Source: Flavobacterium sp. HSC-61S13
Lineage (GTDB): Bacteria > Bacteroidota > Bacteroidia > Flavobacteriales > Flavobacteriaceae
Direction of reading: 5' to 3'
Length of the DNA: 64,000 nucleotides
Assembly: GCF_024171535.1 (NCBI RefSeq)
Contig: NZ_JALJZV010000007.1
Location: forward strand, 149,557-213,556
The notes beneath the pieces were generated by a model that saw nothing but the letters and a program-made list of their open reading frames with translations, did not search any database and had not been told where the DNA came from. Shown here in pieces: positions 9,299-18,291 of this stretch (positions are counted from its first letter, which is position 1; the number at the start of each line of letters is the position of its first letter). The position numbers and the translations under genes are program-made.

Positions 9299-10859
9299 TC
9301 ATCGCTGTCTTTTGTTTTTTTCTAAAGGTCGAGTTAATGTTAGTGACAAAAATAATCCGCTGATAAACCCACTTAATAATCCACCGATATGTACCGCATT
9401 ATCTATACCTGGTGATAGACCGACAAGTAAATTGAATCCAATAAATAGAAGCGTACCAATCAAAAACACTTTGGAAATATCAGTAGGGAAAAATTTGAGT
9501 AAAAGTAGGCTTAAAAAACACTCCATAAAGTCCAAATATCGCACCAGAAGCGCCAAGACTTATCATATTATCGTTCCACCACATACTCGTTAAACTTCCC
9601 AATACACCAGTAAGCAGATAGATTAGCAGGTATTTTTTTCTTCCTAAAACAGGTTCTAGAATCAGCCCAACTATGAGAAGCCCACTCATATTATTGACTA
9701 GATGGAGTACACCATCGTGTAAAAAAACATTTGTGAGTAATCGCCATGCTTCGCCATTTTTTGTTAGAGGCCCATAATTCGCTCCCCACAATATCAAATC
9801 TTGCCCTTTGAAAGAAATAAACCCCAAACCCCTAATCACAAAAAGCAAGAAGACAACTATATTAAGACAAATTAGTATGGGCGTAATAAAAAAATCGGAA
9901 TCTAATTTCATCATACTAATCAACTCTTCCACAGCTTTCTTTGCAGCTTCATTTGATTTACCCGACTTTATTCTGAGCAATTCTCGCTTATCCTTTTTTG
10001 GTATGAGTATCATGATTAACCAAACCATAGGACCTATTAATAGCGAACCGAAAAACCAATGCCATTTTCGTCCATTCCGCGCTTCGAAGGGTTCGTTGAC
10101 CCCAATAAAAACCATTTCATTGGTTTGGTAGCGCAGATTTTGCCGAATAGCGTCTGCATATCCATCTTTACTTTCTACGGGATTGATTCTCTCAAAGTAC
10201 AAAAAATCCGAAACTTTTTTATGCTTAAAGTCATTTAGACTCTCTACTTCAAATTGTCGGTATAAGTATTGCTTTTCACTCCTGTCTAAACGATTACTAA
10301 TGGTTTGGCTATAATGAAGTCCGAGCCATGCCAAGGGCTCTTGATCAAATGATGCTCTTGTATTTTTAAAAATAGGTAGCGCCATATGAATTTCCATTCC
10401 AAAATTCTCTCTGTATCTACCGCCTACCCCAAAGCTCGTATAAAAACTCATCGACTCCTTGTCTATATAGTATCGTTTTAAGCTATAATATTTTGTAGGG
10501 GGTAATGAAGGAATCTCTTCAATAAAATTCAACTCAGTCAATTCTCCTGTTGCGGTTGTAATAAAATGCTGTGCAATGGATACTGGTATAACTATGCTAA
10601 CCCATGCTATGAAAGCATAAAAATCAAGCCAATGTGAAGCTTTATTTTTAAAACTCAACAGCTTTAATCTTGGCCGTAAATAAAACCAAATGGCCAGGCC
10701 ACTAAGCCCCATTGGTATAATAACATTGCTGATGGAACTTCGAACTGGTAAGGGTCCGAGTTTAATAAAAAACAACCAATTCACAAGTGTATAACCAATG
10801 GTTAATAACACTAAAATGATTATGAAGGGTTTGAAAATAAGGTTAATCTTTTCTTTCAA
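9299..10859 (-). pseudogene. rhomboid-family intramembrane protease, frameshifted
   Basis: The first frame (9480-10859) gives 459 residues: two N-terminal membrane segments, a soluble region, then the rhomboid core with the conserved HLVNN helix and the nucleophile motif GASGAIFG. It then runs into KPTFTQIFPY and a stop. The second frame (9299-9556) continues the rhomboid fold with FLSLLLLKFFPTD and the catalytic-His helix NAVHIGG. Removing one T from a six-T run on the coding strand (9513-9518) joins them into GVFLSLLLLKF, so Ser and His are separated only by this one-base indel. It may be a real inactivating mutation, slippage, or a sequencing error in a homopolymer. Substrate unknown. Confidence 0.85.
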
Positions 10860-10883
10860 TTTTTTTATTTAATCTTATGCTTA

Positions 10884-11453
10884 TTATTTTCGGTTAGCTC
10901 TTTCTACTATTAATTCATTCATTAGATTACGAGACCATTTTCGTCCTTTTAAATAACGTCCGTTGATGGAGTCCTCCTTGTAAAGTTCGATAAAATAGTC
11001 TAATTCTTCAAGACTCAATTCCGTTCTTGCTAGTTTCTGCCTATTTTCATCAATATGCGTTCGCGTTACTACCTTTTGATTTTCTATTTCATTCACTCTC
11101 AAAATAGGAATTTCTACATTTACTTCTACAAGCTCATAAAGCCTCGTATCCAACTCCTTTTGATTTACAATGTGTAGATAATCGCCTAAAATTCTCTTTT
11201 CAACATAAACAAGACCTTTTCCAAAATTATGCCTGTCTTGTTGATTTTTTTTAACCCCGGAAATCCAATATTCATCTCCAGACTCTATGTCATAGAAATT
11301 CCCATTCATTCTATCTGATCCTATCCTTTGAAAAGCTTTACCATCAAAATAAAGTGTTTTTCCTGTCTTTGAGAAAACAACTAATCCAATCCACGCCGGT
11401 CCATCATTACTAAATCCGCTCTTTAATTCAAGGTATTTGATTTGAGATTTCAT
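10884..11453 (-). CDS. conserved hypothetical protein
   Basis: A 189-residue soluble protein with no signal peptide or membrane segment. I do not recognise a domain with certainty. The N-terminal half looks like a small beta fold (KYLELKSGFSNDGPAWIG, DEYWISGV). The C-terminal third is helical and charged (EELDYFIELYKEDS). It is 24 nt upstream of the rhomboid gene in the same direction and probably co-transcribed with it. No function is assigned. Confidence 0.7.
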   Translation of the reverse strand: MKSQIKYLELKSGFSNDGPAWIGLVVFSKTGKTLYFDGKAFQRIGSDRMNGNFYDIESGDEYWISGVKKNQQDRHNFGKGLVYVEKRILGDYLHIVNQKELDTRLYELVEVNVEIPILRVNEIENQKVVTRTHIDENRQKLARTELSLEELDYFIELYKEDSINGRYLKGRKWSRNLMNELIVERANRK

Positions 11454-11538
11454 ATCTTTTTATTTTACACATATTACCTATCGTTCTTTAAAATGACATG
11501 TTATACATTTCTTATTGCAAAAAACTTTGAACAGTTTG

Positions 11539-12387
11539 TTATTCCTCAGTAGTTTGATTCAATAGTGTTGTTTTCTCATTTTCAACAGCATATTTTTGGG
11601 TAAGACTCGCTCTTTTCAAGTCGAGTTCGATTTGATCTTTTCTCTGTTTCAACATCCAAAGACAATACAATCCACCAAGGGGAATACCAAATACCCAATA
11701 AGAATTAAGATAACCGGCTGTATTAAAACCAATACCTAAGAAAAACTGAAAATAAAATAATTTAAAAGACAGCCCTCCTACAGCGGAGTAAATGATCGAA
11801 GGAACATTTAGACAAATCACTGCGAGGTATTTTAACCATTTTTTCTTTAGGTCACTACGCTTTATTCTTACAATTACATATACATTAAAAATCAGTACAG
11901 CAATAGCCAATAATCCAAACAACCAATAATAGAGCATATTGGGAACGGGTTCTTTCACATCCTTAATAGTAAAATATGTGATTTTCTTAGTAAGATCATC
12001 AAACAAAATCTCAATCACACCAAATTCTTTTTGGTTGTGAAATTCCATAGTGACAACCGTGGTATTTGGTGGCGTATTATTAGCTTCGACAGTTGAGAAT
12101 TTCTTTTCCGCCACTACAAAATTGTACTCCAAGTCCTTTCCAAAATTCTTTACTACAAGCTTGCTTATGTGAGATAAACCGTGCTTTAAAGTATCCAATT
12201 TCGCCTCTTGTTCTATTTTTGGATCCATTGCCATCAGTTCCGTCAATGCACTATAATCCTCTTTCACTAGAGCCTCTAAAAACGCTTTGGATTTGTCTTT
12301 TAACTCAAAAGTATTGCTAATAAAATCGCATCCGATTAATAATGAAAAAGTCAATAAACTTAATGTAATTTGTAAGGTTCTTTTCAT
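11539..12387 (-). CDS. lipoprotein with C-terminal membrane segments, unknown
   Basis: A 282-residue protein. A longer frame begins at a TTG; the first ATG gives MKRTLQIT and a signal peptide ending in the lipobox LLIGC. After a soluble region of about 120 residues (resembling DUF4878/NTF2-like helical stretches, KAFLEALVKEDYSALTEL) there are about four hydrophobic helices (YYWLFGLLAIAVLIF, VICLNVPSIIY and others). A charged tail follows. Not recognised as a named family. It lies 85 nt upstream of the preceding hypothetical gene in the same direction. Confidence 0.7.
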   Translation of the reverse strand: MKRTLQITLSLLTFSLLIGCDFISNTFELKDKSKAFLEALVKEDYSALTELMAMDPKIEQEAKLDTLKHGLSHISKLVVKNFGKDLEYNFVVAEKKFSTVEANNTPPNTTVVTMEFHNQKEFGVIEILFDDLTKKITYFTIKDVKEPVPNMLYYWLFGLLAIAVLIFNVYVIVRIKRSDLKKKWLKYLAVICLNVPSIIYSAVGGLSFKLFYFQFFLGIGFNTAGYLNSYWVFGIPLGGLYCLWMLKQRKDQIELDLKRASLTQKYAVENEKTTLLNQTTEE

Positions 12388-12561
12388 GGCACAGCGCAAG
12401 TATTTTATTCGTTAGTTAATTTTTCATTATTGGCTGCAAACATATTGAATTTTTTATAAAAACTCGTTAATCTCACTTAATTAACAGCATATATTAGTAC
12501 CTATACATTAAAAAACAGGAATAATAAGAATCCGAACCTCAGTTCATATAAAACAAATTCA

Positions 12562-12783
12562 CTAGTTTTCACTTTGCTTTTCTATGGTAATTGTTATTTT
12601 ACTTTTTTTATGAATTATTTTAATCGTCTGACCAGGCTTAAAACCCAATTCCTGTAACCATTTCCCACAAAGTCTGATTTCTGGGAAAAAAACTGGTGGC
12701 CATGACTTGATTCGATAAACATACTTGGAGTAAACTTTTATAAGCCGTATTTTCTCTATCTCAGTATTTTTTTCTTGTCTCAT
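12562..12783 (-). CDS. symE: SymE-like toxin
   Basis: A 73-residue protein with the SymE fold: RLIKVYSKYVYRI, PEIRLCGKWLQELGFKPGQT and a basic C-terminal strand. The GKWL..LGFKPG core is diagnostic. SymE of E. coli is an SOS-induced RNA-associated toxin controlled by an antisense RNA. Here the gene is divergent from a small XRE protein 147 nt away. The same pair recurs at 38.5-39.2 kb, suggesting that the XRE protein is the partner. A -7 box TAAATTTG lies a few bases before the start, so the mRNA leader is very short. Confidence 0.82.
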   Translation of the reverse strand: MRQEKNTEIEKIRLIKVYSKYVYRIKSWPPVFFPEIRLCGKWLQELGFKPGQTIKIIHKKSKITITIEKQSEN

Positions 12784-12788
12784 AACAG

Positions 12789-12796
12789 CAAATTTA
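12789..12796 (-). promoter_or_regulatory. symE -7 box
   Basis: TAAATTTG on the minus strand matches the Bacteroidota -7 consensus TAnnTTTG, 5 nt before the symE ATG. No -33 TTG at ideal spacing. Confidence 0.5.
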
Positions 12797-12930
12797 TAGG
12801 TTAAAAATATATGAAATTATATTTCTATGCAAATAAATCAATGTTAAAATACACTTTATTGCCATTAAAAGACAATTTACACATACTTATATTTTTACGA
12901 TATTTGTATAAGAAGACTATAAATAGCGGT

Positions 12931-13137
12931 ATGACGAAAGTAAAGTTAAATAGAATAAAGTCTGTTCTTGCTGAAAAAAATAGCAGCGGTAAAGATCTTG
13001 CCTACCATTTGGGGAAAACGGAATCTACAGTTTCGCGTTGGTGTACAAATGAAGTACAACCGAGCGTTGAAACCCTTTATGAAATAGCAAAATTTTTAAA
13101 TATTGATATACGAGAATTATTGATAAGTACTAAATAG
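12931..13137 (+). CDS. small XRE-family regulator (SymE partner candidate)
   Basis: A 68-residue Cro/C1-type helix-turn-helix protein (GKDLAYHLGKTESTVSRWCT, then PSVETLYEIAKFL). The open frame extends upstream to 12811, but that part is AT-rich, hydrophobic and unlike the family. The ATG giving MTKVKLNRIK fits the fold exactly, so I use it. It is divergent from the symE-like gene with a shared intergenic region, which is where an autoregulating antitoxin would bind. Antitoxin function is inferred from the recurrent pairing. Confidence 0.8.
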   Translation: MTKVKLNRIKSVLAEKNSSGKDLAYHLGKTESTVSRWCTNEVQPSVETLYEIAKFLNIDIRELLISTK

Positions 13138-13226
13138 AAAAAATAATGCAACTCATAAAAAAAAATAATTCCTCTGCTGTTTAATAACACGTTTTGTTCT
13201 GTATTGGCTTTCACTTACTTTTAATC

Positions 13227-13267
13227 AAAAAAACACCTTAGACACTTGTATTTAAGATGTTTTTTTA
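13227..13267 (+). terminator. intrinsic terminator
   Basis: Arms aaaaaacacctta and taagatgttttttt with one mismatch and a 12-nt loop, ending in T7; it can serve both the XRE gene and the convergent siderophore-interacting gene. Confidence 0.6.
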
Positions 13268-13324
13268 GTATCTTATTTAATAATGGAACAACATAACCTG
13301 TAAGCGTTATTAAGTTTGTTTTGT

Positions 13325-14032
13325 TTATTCTTTACCCCAAAAGTTTTGGACATGGATTTTTCTTAAATTAAAAGAAGGATGTTGCTTTAAATAGTTTTCT
13401 AGCAAGGAAGTCGTTTTAGAATCTCCAAATATATAGGCGATAGCATTGGGTGTTTGCTGCGAAAAACACTGGGGTATGTGTTCCACGATTAACTCGGGTT
13501 TTAAAGAATTTACGATAATGCTAGTCAATGGGAAACTGTTGTCGATATCGGCAAAAAAATCAGCGGAATTAGCGGAAAAAACCAAACTACTCACGCGTTT
13601 ACTCACCGCTATTGCTCTATGAATTTCGTATAGATGAGATAGCGCAGTGACATCGCCAATCAACAGGTATTCATCGGCGGTTTCGTCCAGGGGTATTTGC
13701 GCGGATGGCGGTTTAAAAAAGATGACATCGCCCAGTTGAACCGATTTTACCCAACGGGATCCTCTGCCGTTGGAGAACGTATTGATCGCCAAATCAACCG
13801 TGTTATATACCGGTTCATAATTCCAAAAAGAATACGTACGTGCCACACTACCCGAATCGTAATACGGATTAGACAAAAACACTTCAATCGCCAAACCCGC
13901 TTGGTATTTGATCCTCGAAAAATACGCACTTTGAATTTTGATGTGGTAAGTATGAAGGGCTATTTGACGCTTTTGAAGTATCACCCCACTATAAATCTCA
14001 AAAGTTTTTTCTTGACTGCTCATAATCTGCAT
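13325..14032 (-). CDS. siderophore-interacting FAD/NAD(P)H reductase-like protein (divergent)
   Basis: A 235-residue flavoprotein-type reductase. The longer frame starts at a TTG; the ATG used here gives MQIMSSQEKTF, and the next Met (14023) is an alternative. The FAD-binding motif reads ARTYSFW, compared with the family R-x-Y-T/S, and the expected GPAS-type phosphate loop is replaced by GRGSRW. The C-terminal half (YLLIGDVTALSHL, AYIFGDSK) has the NAD(P)H-domain pattern of siderophore-interacting proteins. It is encoded after the Crp/Fnr gene and has an FNR-like site (14073-14086) 40 nt before its start. It probably reduces ferric siderophores in the cytosol; the changed motif makes the substrate uncertain. 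Confidence 0.75.
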   Translation of the reverse strand: MQIMSSQEKTFEIYSGVILQKRQIALHTYHIKIQSAYFSRIKYQAGLAIEVFLSNPYYDSGSVARTYSFWNYEPVYNTVDLAINTFSNGRGSRWVKSVQLGDVIFFKPPSAQIPLDETADEYLLIGDVTALSHLYEIHRAIAVSKRVSSLVFSANSADFFADIDNSFPLTSIIVNSLKPELIVEHIPQCFSQQTPNAIAYIFGDSKTTSLLENYLKQHPSFNLRKIHVQNFWGKE

Positions 14033-14072
14033 TTTAATATGGTAAAATTGCTGGTTTTTACCATTCAAAACA

Positions 14073-14086
14073 TTGATTTGAGTCAA
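14073..14086. promoter_or_regulatory. FNR/Crp-like palindrome before the second siderophore reductase
   Basis: TTGAT-TTGA-GTCAA matches the TTGAY-N4-RTCAA pattern of FNR-type sites. It lies in the gap after the Crp/Fnr gene. Two more such sites occur at 16259-16274 and 18006-18019. Confidence 0.5.
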
Positions 14087-14093
14087 AAAAAAG

Positions 14094-14663
14094 TTAGAGT
14101 TTAGATTTTAAACGGCTCAGGGTTTCCTGGGAAATATTGAGATACGAAGCTACCATTTTGTTCGACAACCTACGTACAACACGCGGATTTTCATCTAACA
14201 GTTGGCGGTATTTTTGCAAGGCATCTTGAATCATCATCGACATCAACCTTTTGGTATTGTTGACATAGGCCATCTCAAGATACATTCTATAAAATTTATC
14301 CCATTGGGGAACGACGTCAAGTAAGTGGTAAAAATCGGTATGGGTGATATAATAAACTTCGGATTCTTCAACGGCTTGGACAAATTCTTCCGATGGTTCC
14401 GAAGTAATAAAACTGACCAATGCTGTAGCAAACTGATTTTCAAAAGCAAAATATCGGGTAGAATCTATCCCCTCTTCATTGATGAAAAAAATCCGAAGGC
14501 ACCCTTGATTTACAAAAAACGTGCGTTGACTGGCTTGGCCGTGCGTCAATAACAACTCGTTTTTCTTCAAATGCATCGGTTTAAAATACGACAGTATCGT
14601 TGCCAAATCCGCATCCGATACGGTTATTCTGTCTTTTATATATGAAGTTAATTGTGCTTCCAT
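14094..14663 (-). CDS. Crp/Fnr-family transcriptional regulator
   Basis: A 189-residue regulator. The N-terminal cyclic-nucleotide-binding-like beta barrel (about 10-125) contains LLLTHGQASQRTFFVNQGCLRIFF. The C-terminal winged helix ends with RLSNKMVASYLNISQETLSRLKSKL. The barrel lacks the conserved Arg/Ser pair of cAMP binders and there is no Fnr cysteine cluster, so the ligand is unknown. It lies between two siderophore-interacting flavoprotein genes, and FNR-like palindromes precede three units nearby; it is the obvious candidate for binding them. Confidence 0.88.
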   Translation of the reverse strand: MEAQLTSYIKDRITVSDADLATILSYFKPMHLKKNELLLTHGQASQRTFFVNQGCLRIFFINEEGIDSTRYFAFENQFATALVSFITSEPSEEFVQAVEESEVYYITHTDFYHLLDVVPQWDKFYRMYLEMAYVNNTKRLMSMMIQDALQKYRQLLDENPRVVRRLSNKMVASYLNISQETLSRLKSKL

Positions 14664-14708
14664 TTTTTCCCAATCCGTGATTTGTAAATTTACCGATAAA
14701 AAGTCGCT

Positions 14709-15512
14709 TTATAAAGTGCCTTGCTGCTTTTCAACAGTTGCTTCTTCGGACGCCCCAGATTTCCAGTAGGTAGTGGTAGAGATAAAATCGGGATCCCACC
14801 CAAGTTGCACTCTAAAAAATACTTTGAGGTCTTTTACCGTGCTGTATTCTGCCGCTACAAATACAAAATTGTTTTGAGCGGGGTTGTTCATCTGAAATTG
14901 TTTTATACAATGACTCAACAAACTACCCCGTTCCGGTTCTGGATTGTACAACCACCTTATATCAACAGATGCTGCCGAACACAACATCAATTCGTCACTT
15001 TTTTCAGTTACTTCCAAGAACACCTTGGCCGTTACCCCCACAGCCAATTGTTCCAAAATCGCACTTATAACTGGTACAGCTGTAGCGTCTCCAACCAATA
15101 AATAGGACTCCAAATTGGGCAGTATCGGTTTGTGACTTTGTTTCATTCCAATCCCCAAACAATCTCCAGCTTGAGCATTTATAGCCCATGCTGAAGCTGG
15201 ACCATTTTCTCCATGCACTACAAAGTCAATGGTTAATTCCCGTTTCTCTAAATCAATGCTGCGATTGGTATAGGTTCGCACTTTGGCAACGAGTTCAGAA
15301 TTTATTTCTCTACCTCTTTCCGGAAAATAAATCAGTTTAACTCCTTTAGGCGGTATAAAAATTTTATTATTAGACCCTGAAGTAACTTCGGATAAAAGCG
15401 GTAATTGGTCTTCTCGAATATCAAATACCACACGAATAAAATGTGGCGTAAGGAAGCTTTTATTTTTGACCGTAAAAACGCTGCGTATTTTTTTAATAGG
15501 GGTATTATTCAT
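14709..15512 (-). CDS. siderophore-interacting protein (FAD-dependent ferric-siderophore reductase)
   Basis: A 267-residue member of the ViuB/YqjH family. FAD-binding signature VRTYTNR, followed by IDFVVHGENGPASAWA, in which GPASAWA is the family's NAD(P)H/FAD loop. Then LLVGDATAVPVISAIL (pyridine nucleotide domain) and a C-terminal WKSGASEE segment typical of the family. It reduces Fe(III)-siderophores in the cytoplasm to release iron. It starts 24 nt after the ribB stop and is followed after 45 nt by a Crp/Fnr regulator, so ribB-sip-crp-sip2 looks like one operon. Confidence 0.92.
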   Translation of the reverse strand: MNNTPIKKIRSVFTVKNKSFLTPHFIRVVFDIREDQLPLLSEVTSGSNNKIFIPPKGVKLIYFPERGREINSELVAKVRTYTNRSIDLEKRELTIDFVVHGENGPASAWAINAQAGDCLGIGMKQSHKPILPNLESYLLVGDATAVPVISAILEQLAVGVTAKVFLEVTEKSDELMLCSAASVDIRWLYNPEPERGSLLSHCIKQFQMNNPAQNNFVFVAAEYSTVKDLKVFFRVQLGWDPDFISTTTYWKSGASEEATVEKQQGTL

Positions 15513-15536
15513 CTTTAGAGATAGGGGTTATTGCGG

Positions 15537-16184
15537 TTATTCACTCGGAAACTGTTTTCTATAATCAACGATATCTGCAATGGTCAACACGGTTAGCTGC
15601 CATTCCAAGGCAAAGGCCGTAATTTCAGGTAATCGCGACATCGTACCGTCGTCATTCATCAATTCACATAAGACAGACAACGGTTTTAAGCCAGCGAGAC
15701 GCATCAAATCAACACTGCCTTCCGTATGACCTATTCTACCAAATACACCATCGTTATGAGCTCGCAAAGGGTATATATGCCCCGGTCTCACCAAATCATT
15801 AGGCTGAGCATTGTCTGCACTGGCCGCTTTGATAGCCGCGAGTCGATCAGCAGCTGAGAGTCCCGTGGTAGCTCCTACTCGAGCGTCAATAGAAATGGTA
15901 AATGGGGTTTGGTACAAACTGGAATTCTCTGTAACCATATAAGGTAAATCAAGTGCATCAGCCTTTTGATGCGACATGCACAAACAAACCACCCCACTGC
16001 AATAGCGAATCATCTGCACCATATTGTCCAAATTCATTTTCTCCGCAGAGAAAATCAAATCGCCTTCATTTTCTCGATCTTCATCGTCAATTAATAAAAC
16101 TCCTTTTCCGTTTTGTAATTCACTGAGTGCCCGTTCTACTCTTTCCTTGGCATTGATACCAAATGTCTGTAACATATCTTTCAT
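15537..16184 (-). CDS. ribB: 3,4-dihydroxy-2-butanone-4-phosphate synthase
   Basis: A 215-residue stand-alone RibB that makes the four-carbon precursor of riboflavin from ribulose 5-phosphate. The acidic metal loop [10 protein letters not shown] is at 33-42. [10 protein letters not shown], the [13 protein letters not shown] stretch and a C-terminal [10 protein letters not shown] are all conserved. No GTP cyclohydrolase II domain is fused. It leads an operon with two flavin-dependent siderophore reductases, so it probably raises flavin supply when they are made. An FNR-like palindrome lies 75 nt upstream; I see no FMN riboswitch. Confidence 0.93.
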   Translation of the reverse strand: MKDMLQTFGINAKERVERALSELQNGKGVLLIDDEDRENEGDLIFSAEKMNLDNMVQMIRYCSGVVCLCMSHQKADALDLPYMVTENSSLYQTPFTISIDARVGATTGLSAADRLAAIKAASADNAQPNDLVRPGHIYPLRAHNDGVFGRIGHTEGSVDLMRLAGLKPLSVLCELMNDDGTMSRLPEITAFALEWQLTVLTIADIVDYRKQFPSE

Positions 16185-16258
16185 CTCTATAGCTGTTTTT
16201 ATTAAATATCACCGTTGTGATAACACGTACAAATTTGTGAGTAATGCCTGTACTAAAC

Positions 16259-16274
16259 TTTGACTTAGGTCAAA
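16259..16274. promoter_or_regulatory. FNR/Crp-like palindrome upstream of ribB operon
   Basis: TTTGAC-TTAG-GTCAAA is a perfect 6+6 palindrome with a 4-bp spacer, the geometry of FNR-type sites, 75 nt before the ribB start. Confidence 0.6.
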
Positions 16275-16372
16275 AAAAAAAATTATTTAAATCATGTGAA
16301 TCGCGTTCCAATCGTAAATAGACCTCTTCCATATTCGCACTGTTTGTACTGATAAACACCACACTTGTTGAA

Positions 16373-17956
16373 TTAATACGATTGCCCACTTTCGTGTTCA
16401 ATGGTTGTCTTCCAGAAATCGAGTTCTATTTCTTTTTTCCTAATGGTTTCCAACGAAAAGGCGCCGATTTTATAACTTTGAGTCAATGTTGTACGCTGCC
16501 ATTCGACCAATTGCAATTCCAGATTTAAATAGGCCTTTTTCGAATTGATCCCTTTAACGGATTCCGATTCCGTTAGGAGGTTGTGATTTTCCGCTTGCAG
16601 TTTCTCCAGCATAGTCGTCGCGGCTTGCTTCATATCAACATCATCCGCGCTAAATTCTTTTAGAAACGAAATGGATTTGTATAGTAGTAAAACATTTAAG
16701 GTCCCCTCCTCTCGATCTAAATCCTTAGCGGGTTTGATCCATTGAATCAATTTGGGCAAGGTTAAGCCTTGTATTAACAAGGTAAAAACGATCACAACAA
16801 AAGACAGCAATAATACCGTGTTTCGATGCGCTAATGGAACCATCTCGCTGGTCGTTAACGGCAAAGCTAAGGCCGTTGCCAACGACACCACACCGCGCAT
16901 ACCTGCCCAAGAAATAATCAAATACTCCTTGCTTGACTGCGATAAGCCCGATTGACTTTTATTTCTTAATGCACCTCCTAAAAGGGGAAAGGCAAACAAT
17001 ACACACAAACGCACCAAAACCAAGATGATAAAAATTAGAAAGCCATAGAAAATTAAAAGCGGCAGTTCGTTTTGGGGAGTGTCTGAAATAATTTTCGGCA
17101 ATTGCATACCTAAAACCAAAAACACGAATCCGTTGATTACAAAGATAATCACATCCCAAAAATGCCCCATTTGCATACGACTGTTTGTCGTAAAAACCAC
17201 AAAGGAATTCCACGATAAATACATCCCCACCACCACTACGGCTAAGACGCCCGAACAGCCTAAATGCTCTGCCAAACTATAAGTAGCAAAAGGCAATAAA
17301 ACCACAGCGAAGGTTTCGACATTGCTATTACCGTTAAAGAATCGGTAGATTCTTAAAAACAAAAATCCAATGATGATACCGGCAACAATTCCACCCAAAC
17401 TGATAAAAACAAATTGAAAACCGGCATTCCAAAACGAAAAACCACCACTGAGCACAGCCACTACAGCAAATTTATAGGCTATCAAAGCCGAGGCGTCGTT
17501 GAGTAAACTCTCGCCTTCTAAGATGGTAATCATCTTTTTGGGCAAAGCTATACTTTTGGTAATACTCGTAGCTGCTACAGCATCGGGAGGGGAAACAATA
17601 GCTCCTAACACAAATGCCATAGGCCAGCCGAAACCAGGAATAAGACTGTGAACCACTACCGCTACTATGGTGGTGGTTAAAAACACCAGAACCACAGCGA
17701 GTATCGAAATTTTCGGAAACTCCTTTTTAAATTCGGGTATAGACGTATTCCAAGCTGCATCAAACAATATCGGAGGTAAGACGACGTAAAAAATCAACTC
17801 TGGAGTCATGTCAATCGATGGAACAAAACTAGTCAAGCTCAACAGCAATCCAGCCAAAACCAGTAAAATCGGTAAAGCTAATTTGATCCTATCCTTTAGC
17901 GATATCAGAATGATTAAAACAGTCGATATCCAAATAATTTTTTCGAGTTCTTGCAT
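16373..17956 (-). CDS. Na+/H+ antiporter, CPA1 family
   Basis: A 527-residue protein with 11-12 hydrophobic helices over the first 400 residues. CPA1 hallmarks: FDAAWNTSIPEFKKE, AIVSPPDAVAATS, LEGESLLNDASALIAYKFAV and WAGMRGVVSLATALALP. A cytoplasmic helical tail of about 120 residues follows, as in bacterial NhaP-type antiporters. It exchanges Na+ (or K+) for H+ and serves pH and sodium homeostasis. An FNR-like site lies 50 nt upstream, so it may share a regulator with the adjacent iron operon. Confidence 0.92.
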   Translation of the reverse strand: MQELEKIIWISTVLIILISLKDRIKLALPILLVLAGLLLSLTSFVPSIDMTPELIFYVVLPPILFDAAWNTSIPEFKKEFPKISILAVVLVFLTTTIVAVVVHSLIPGFGWPMAFVLGAIVSPPDAVAATSITKSIALPKKMITILEGESLLNDASALIAYKFAVVAVLSGGFSFWNAGFQFVFISLGGIVAGIIIGFLFLRIYRFFNGNSNVETFAVVLLPFATYSLAEHLGCSGVLAVVVVGMYLSWNSFVVFTTNSRMQMGHFWDVIIFVINGFVFLVLGMQLPKIISDTPQNELPLLIFYGFLIFIILVLVRLCVLFAFPLLGGALRNKSQSGLSQSSKEYLIISWAGMRGVVSLATALALPLTTSEMVPLAHRNTVLLLSFVVIVFTLLIQGLTLPKLIQWIKPAKDLDREEGTLNVLLLYKSISFLKEFSADDVDMKQAATTMLEKLQAENHNLLTESESVKGINSKKAYLNLELQLVEWQRTTLTQSYKIGAFSLETIRKKEIELDFWKTTIEHESGQSY

Positions 17957-18005
17957 CTATATACAATTATTCGACAAAATTATACCGCTTCATTTTTGGA
18001 AGCAT

Positions 18006-18019
18006 TGACTTAAATCAAA
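18006..18019. promoter_or_regulatory. FNR/Crp-like palindrome upstream of the antiporter
   Basis: TTGAC-TTAA-ATCAA, one base from a perfect palindrome, 50 nt upstream of the antiporter start; same layout as the ribB and sip2 sites. Confidence 0.5.
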
Positions 18020-18094
18020 AAGGAAATGGGATCAGCAACATAGCGGTGAGTTTGACCAATCAAATGCTGTTAAAATTTTTTATTGTGGAAAAAC

Positions 18095-18130
18095 AAAAAA
18101 GCCCAAAACATTGAAGTTTTAGGCTTTTTT
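18095..18130 (-). terminator. bidirectional intrinsic terminator
   Basis: Stem from aaaaaagcc and ggctttttt with matching caaaac/gtttt inner pairs; A-run and T-run on either side let it work on both strands. It ends the lipoprotein gene at 18292-19176. Confidence 0.7.
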
Positions 18131-18291
18131 ACGTATTTTAATACAGTGGGATTTAAAGACTACTTTAGGGCTGTAAAATCATTGCGATTTTTTTACGCGC
18201 ACTATAAAAATTTTACCAGATATAAACATTGGCAATATTTAAAATAACTGCCGTCCCTTTTAGGTAAAATCTCAACAATTATTGTTGAAAA

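Noticed and set aside
16185..16372. FMN riboswitch upstream of ribB
   Set aside because: None of the conserved FMN-aptamer segments is visible; the region holds the FNR-like palindrome instead.
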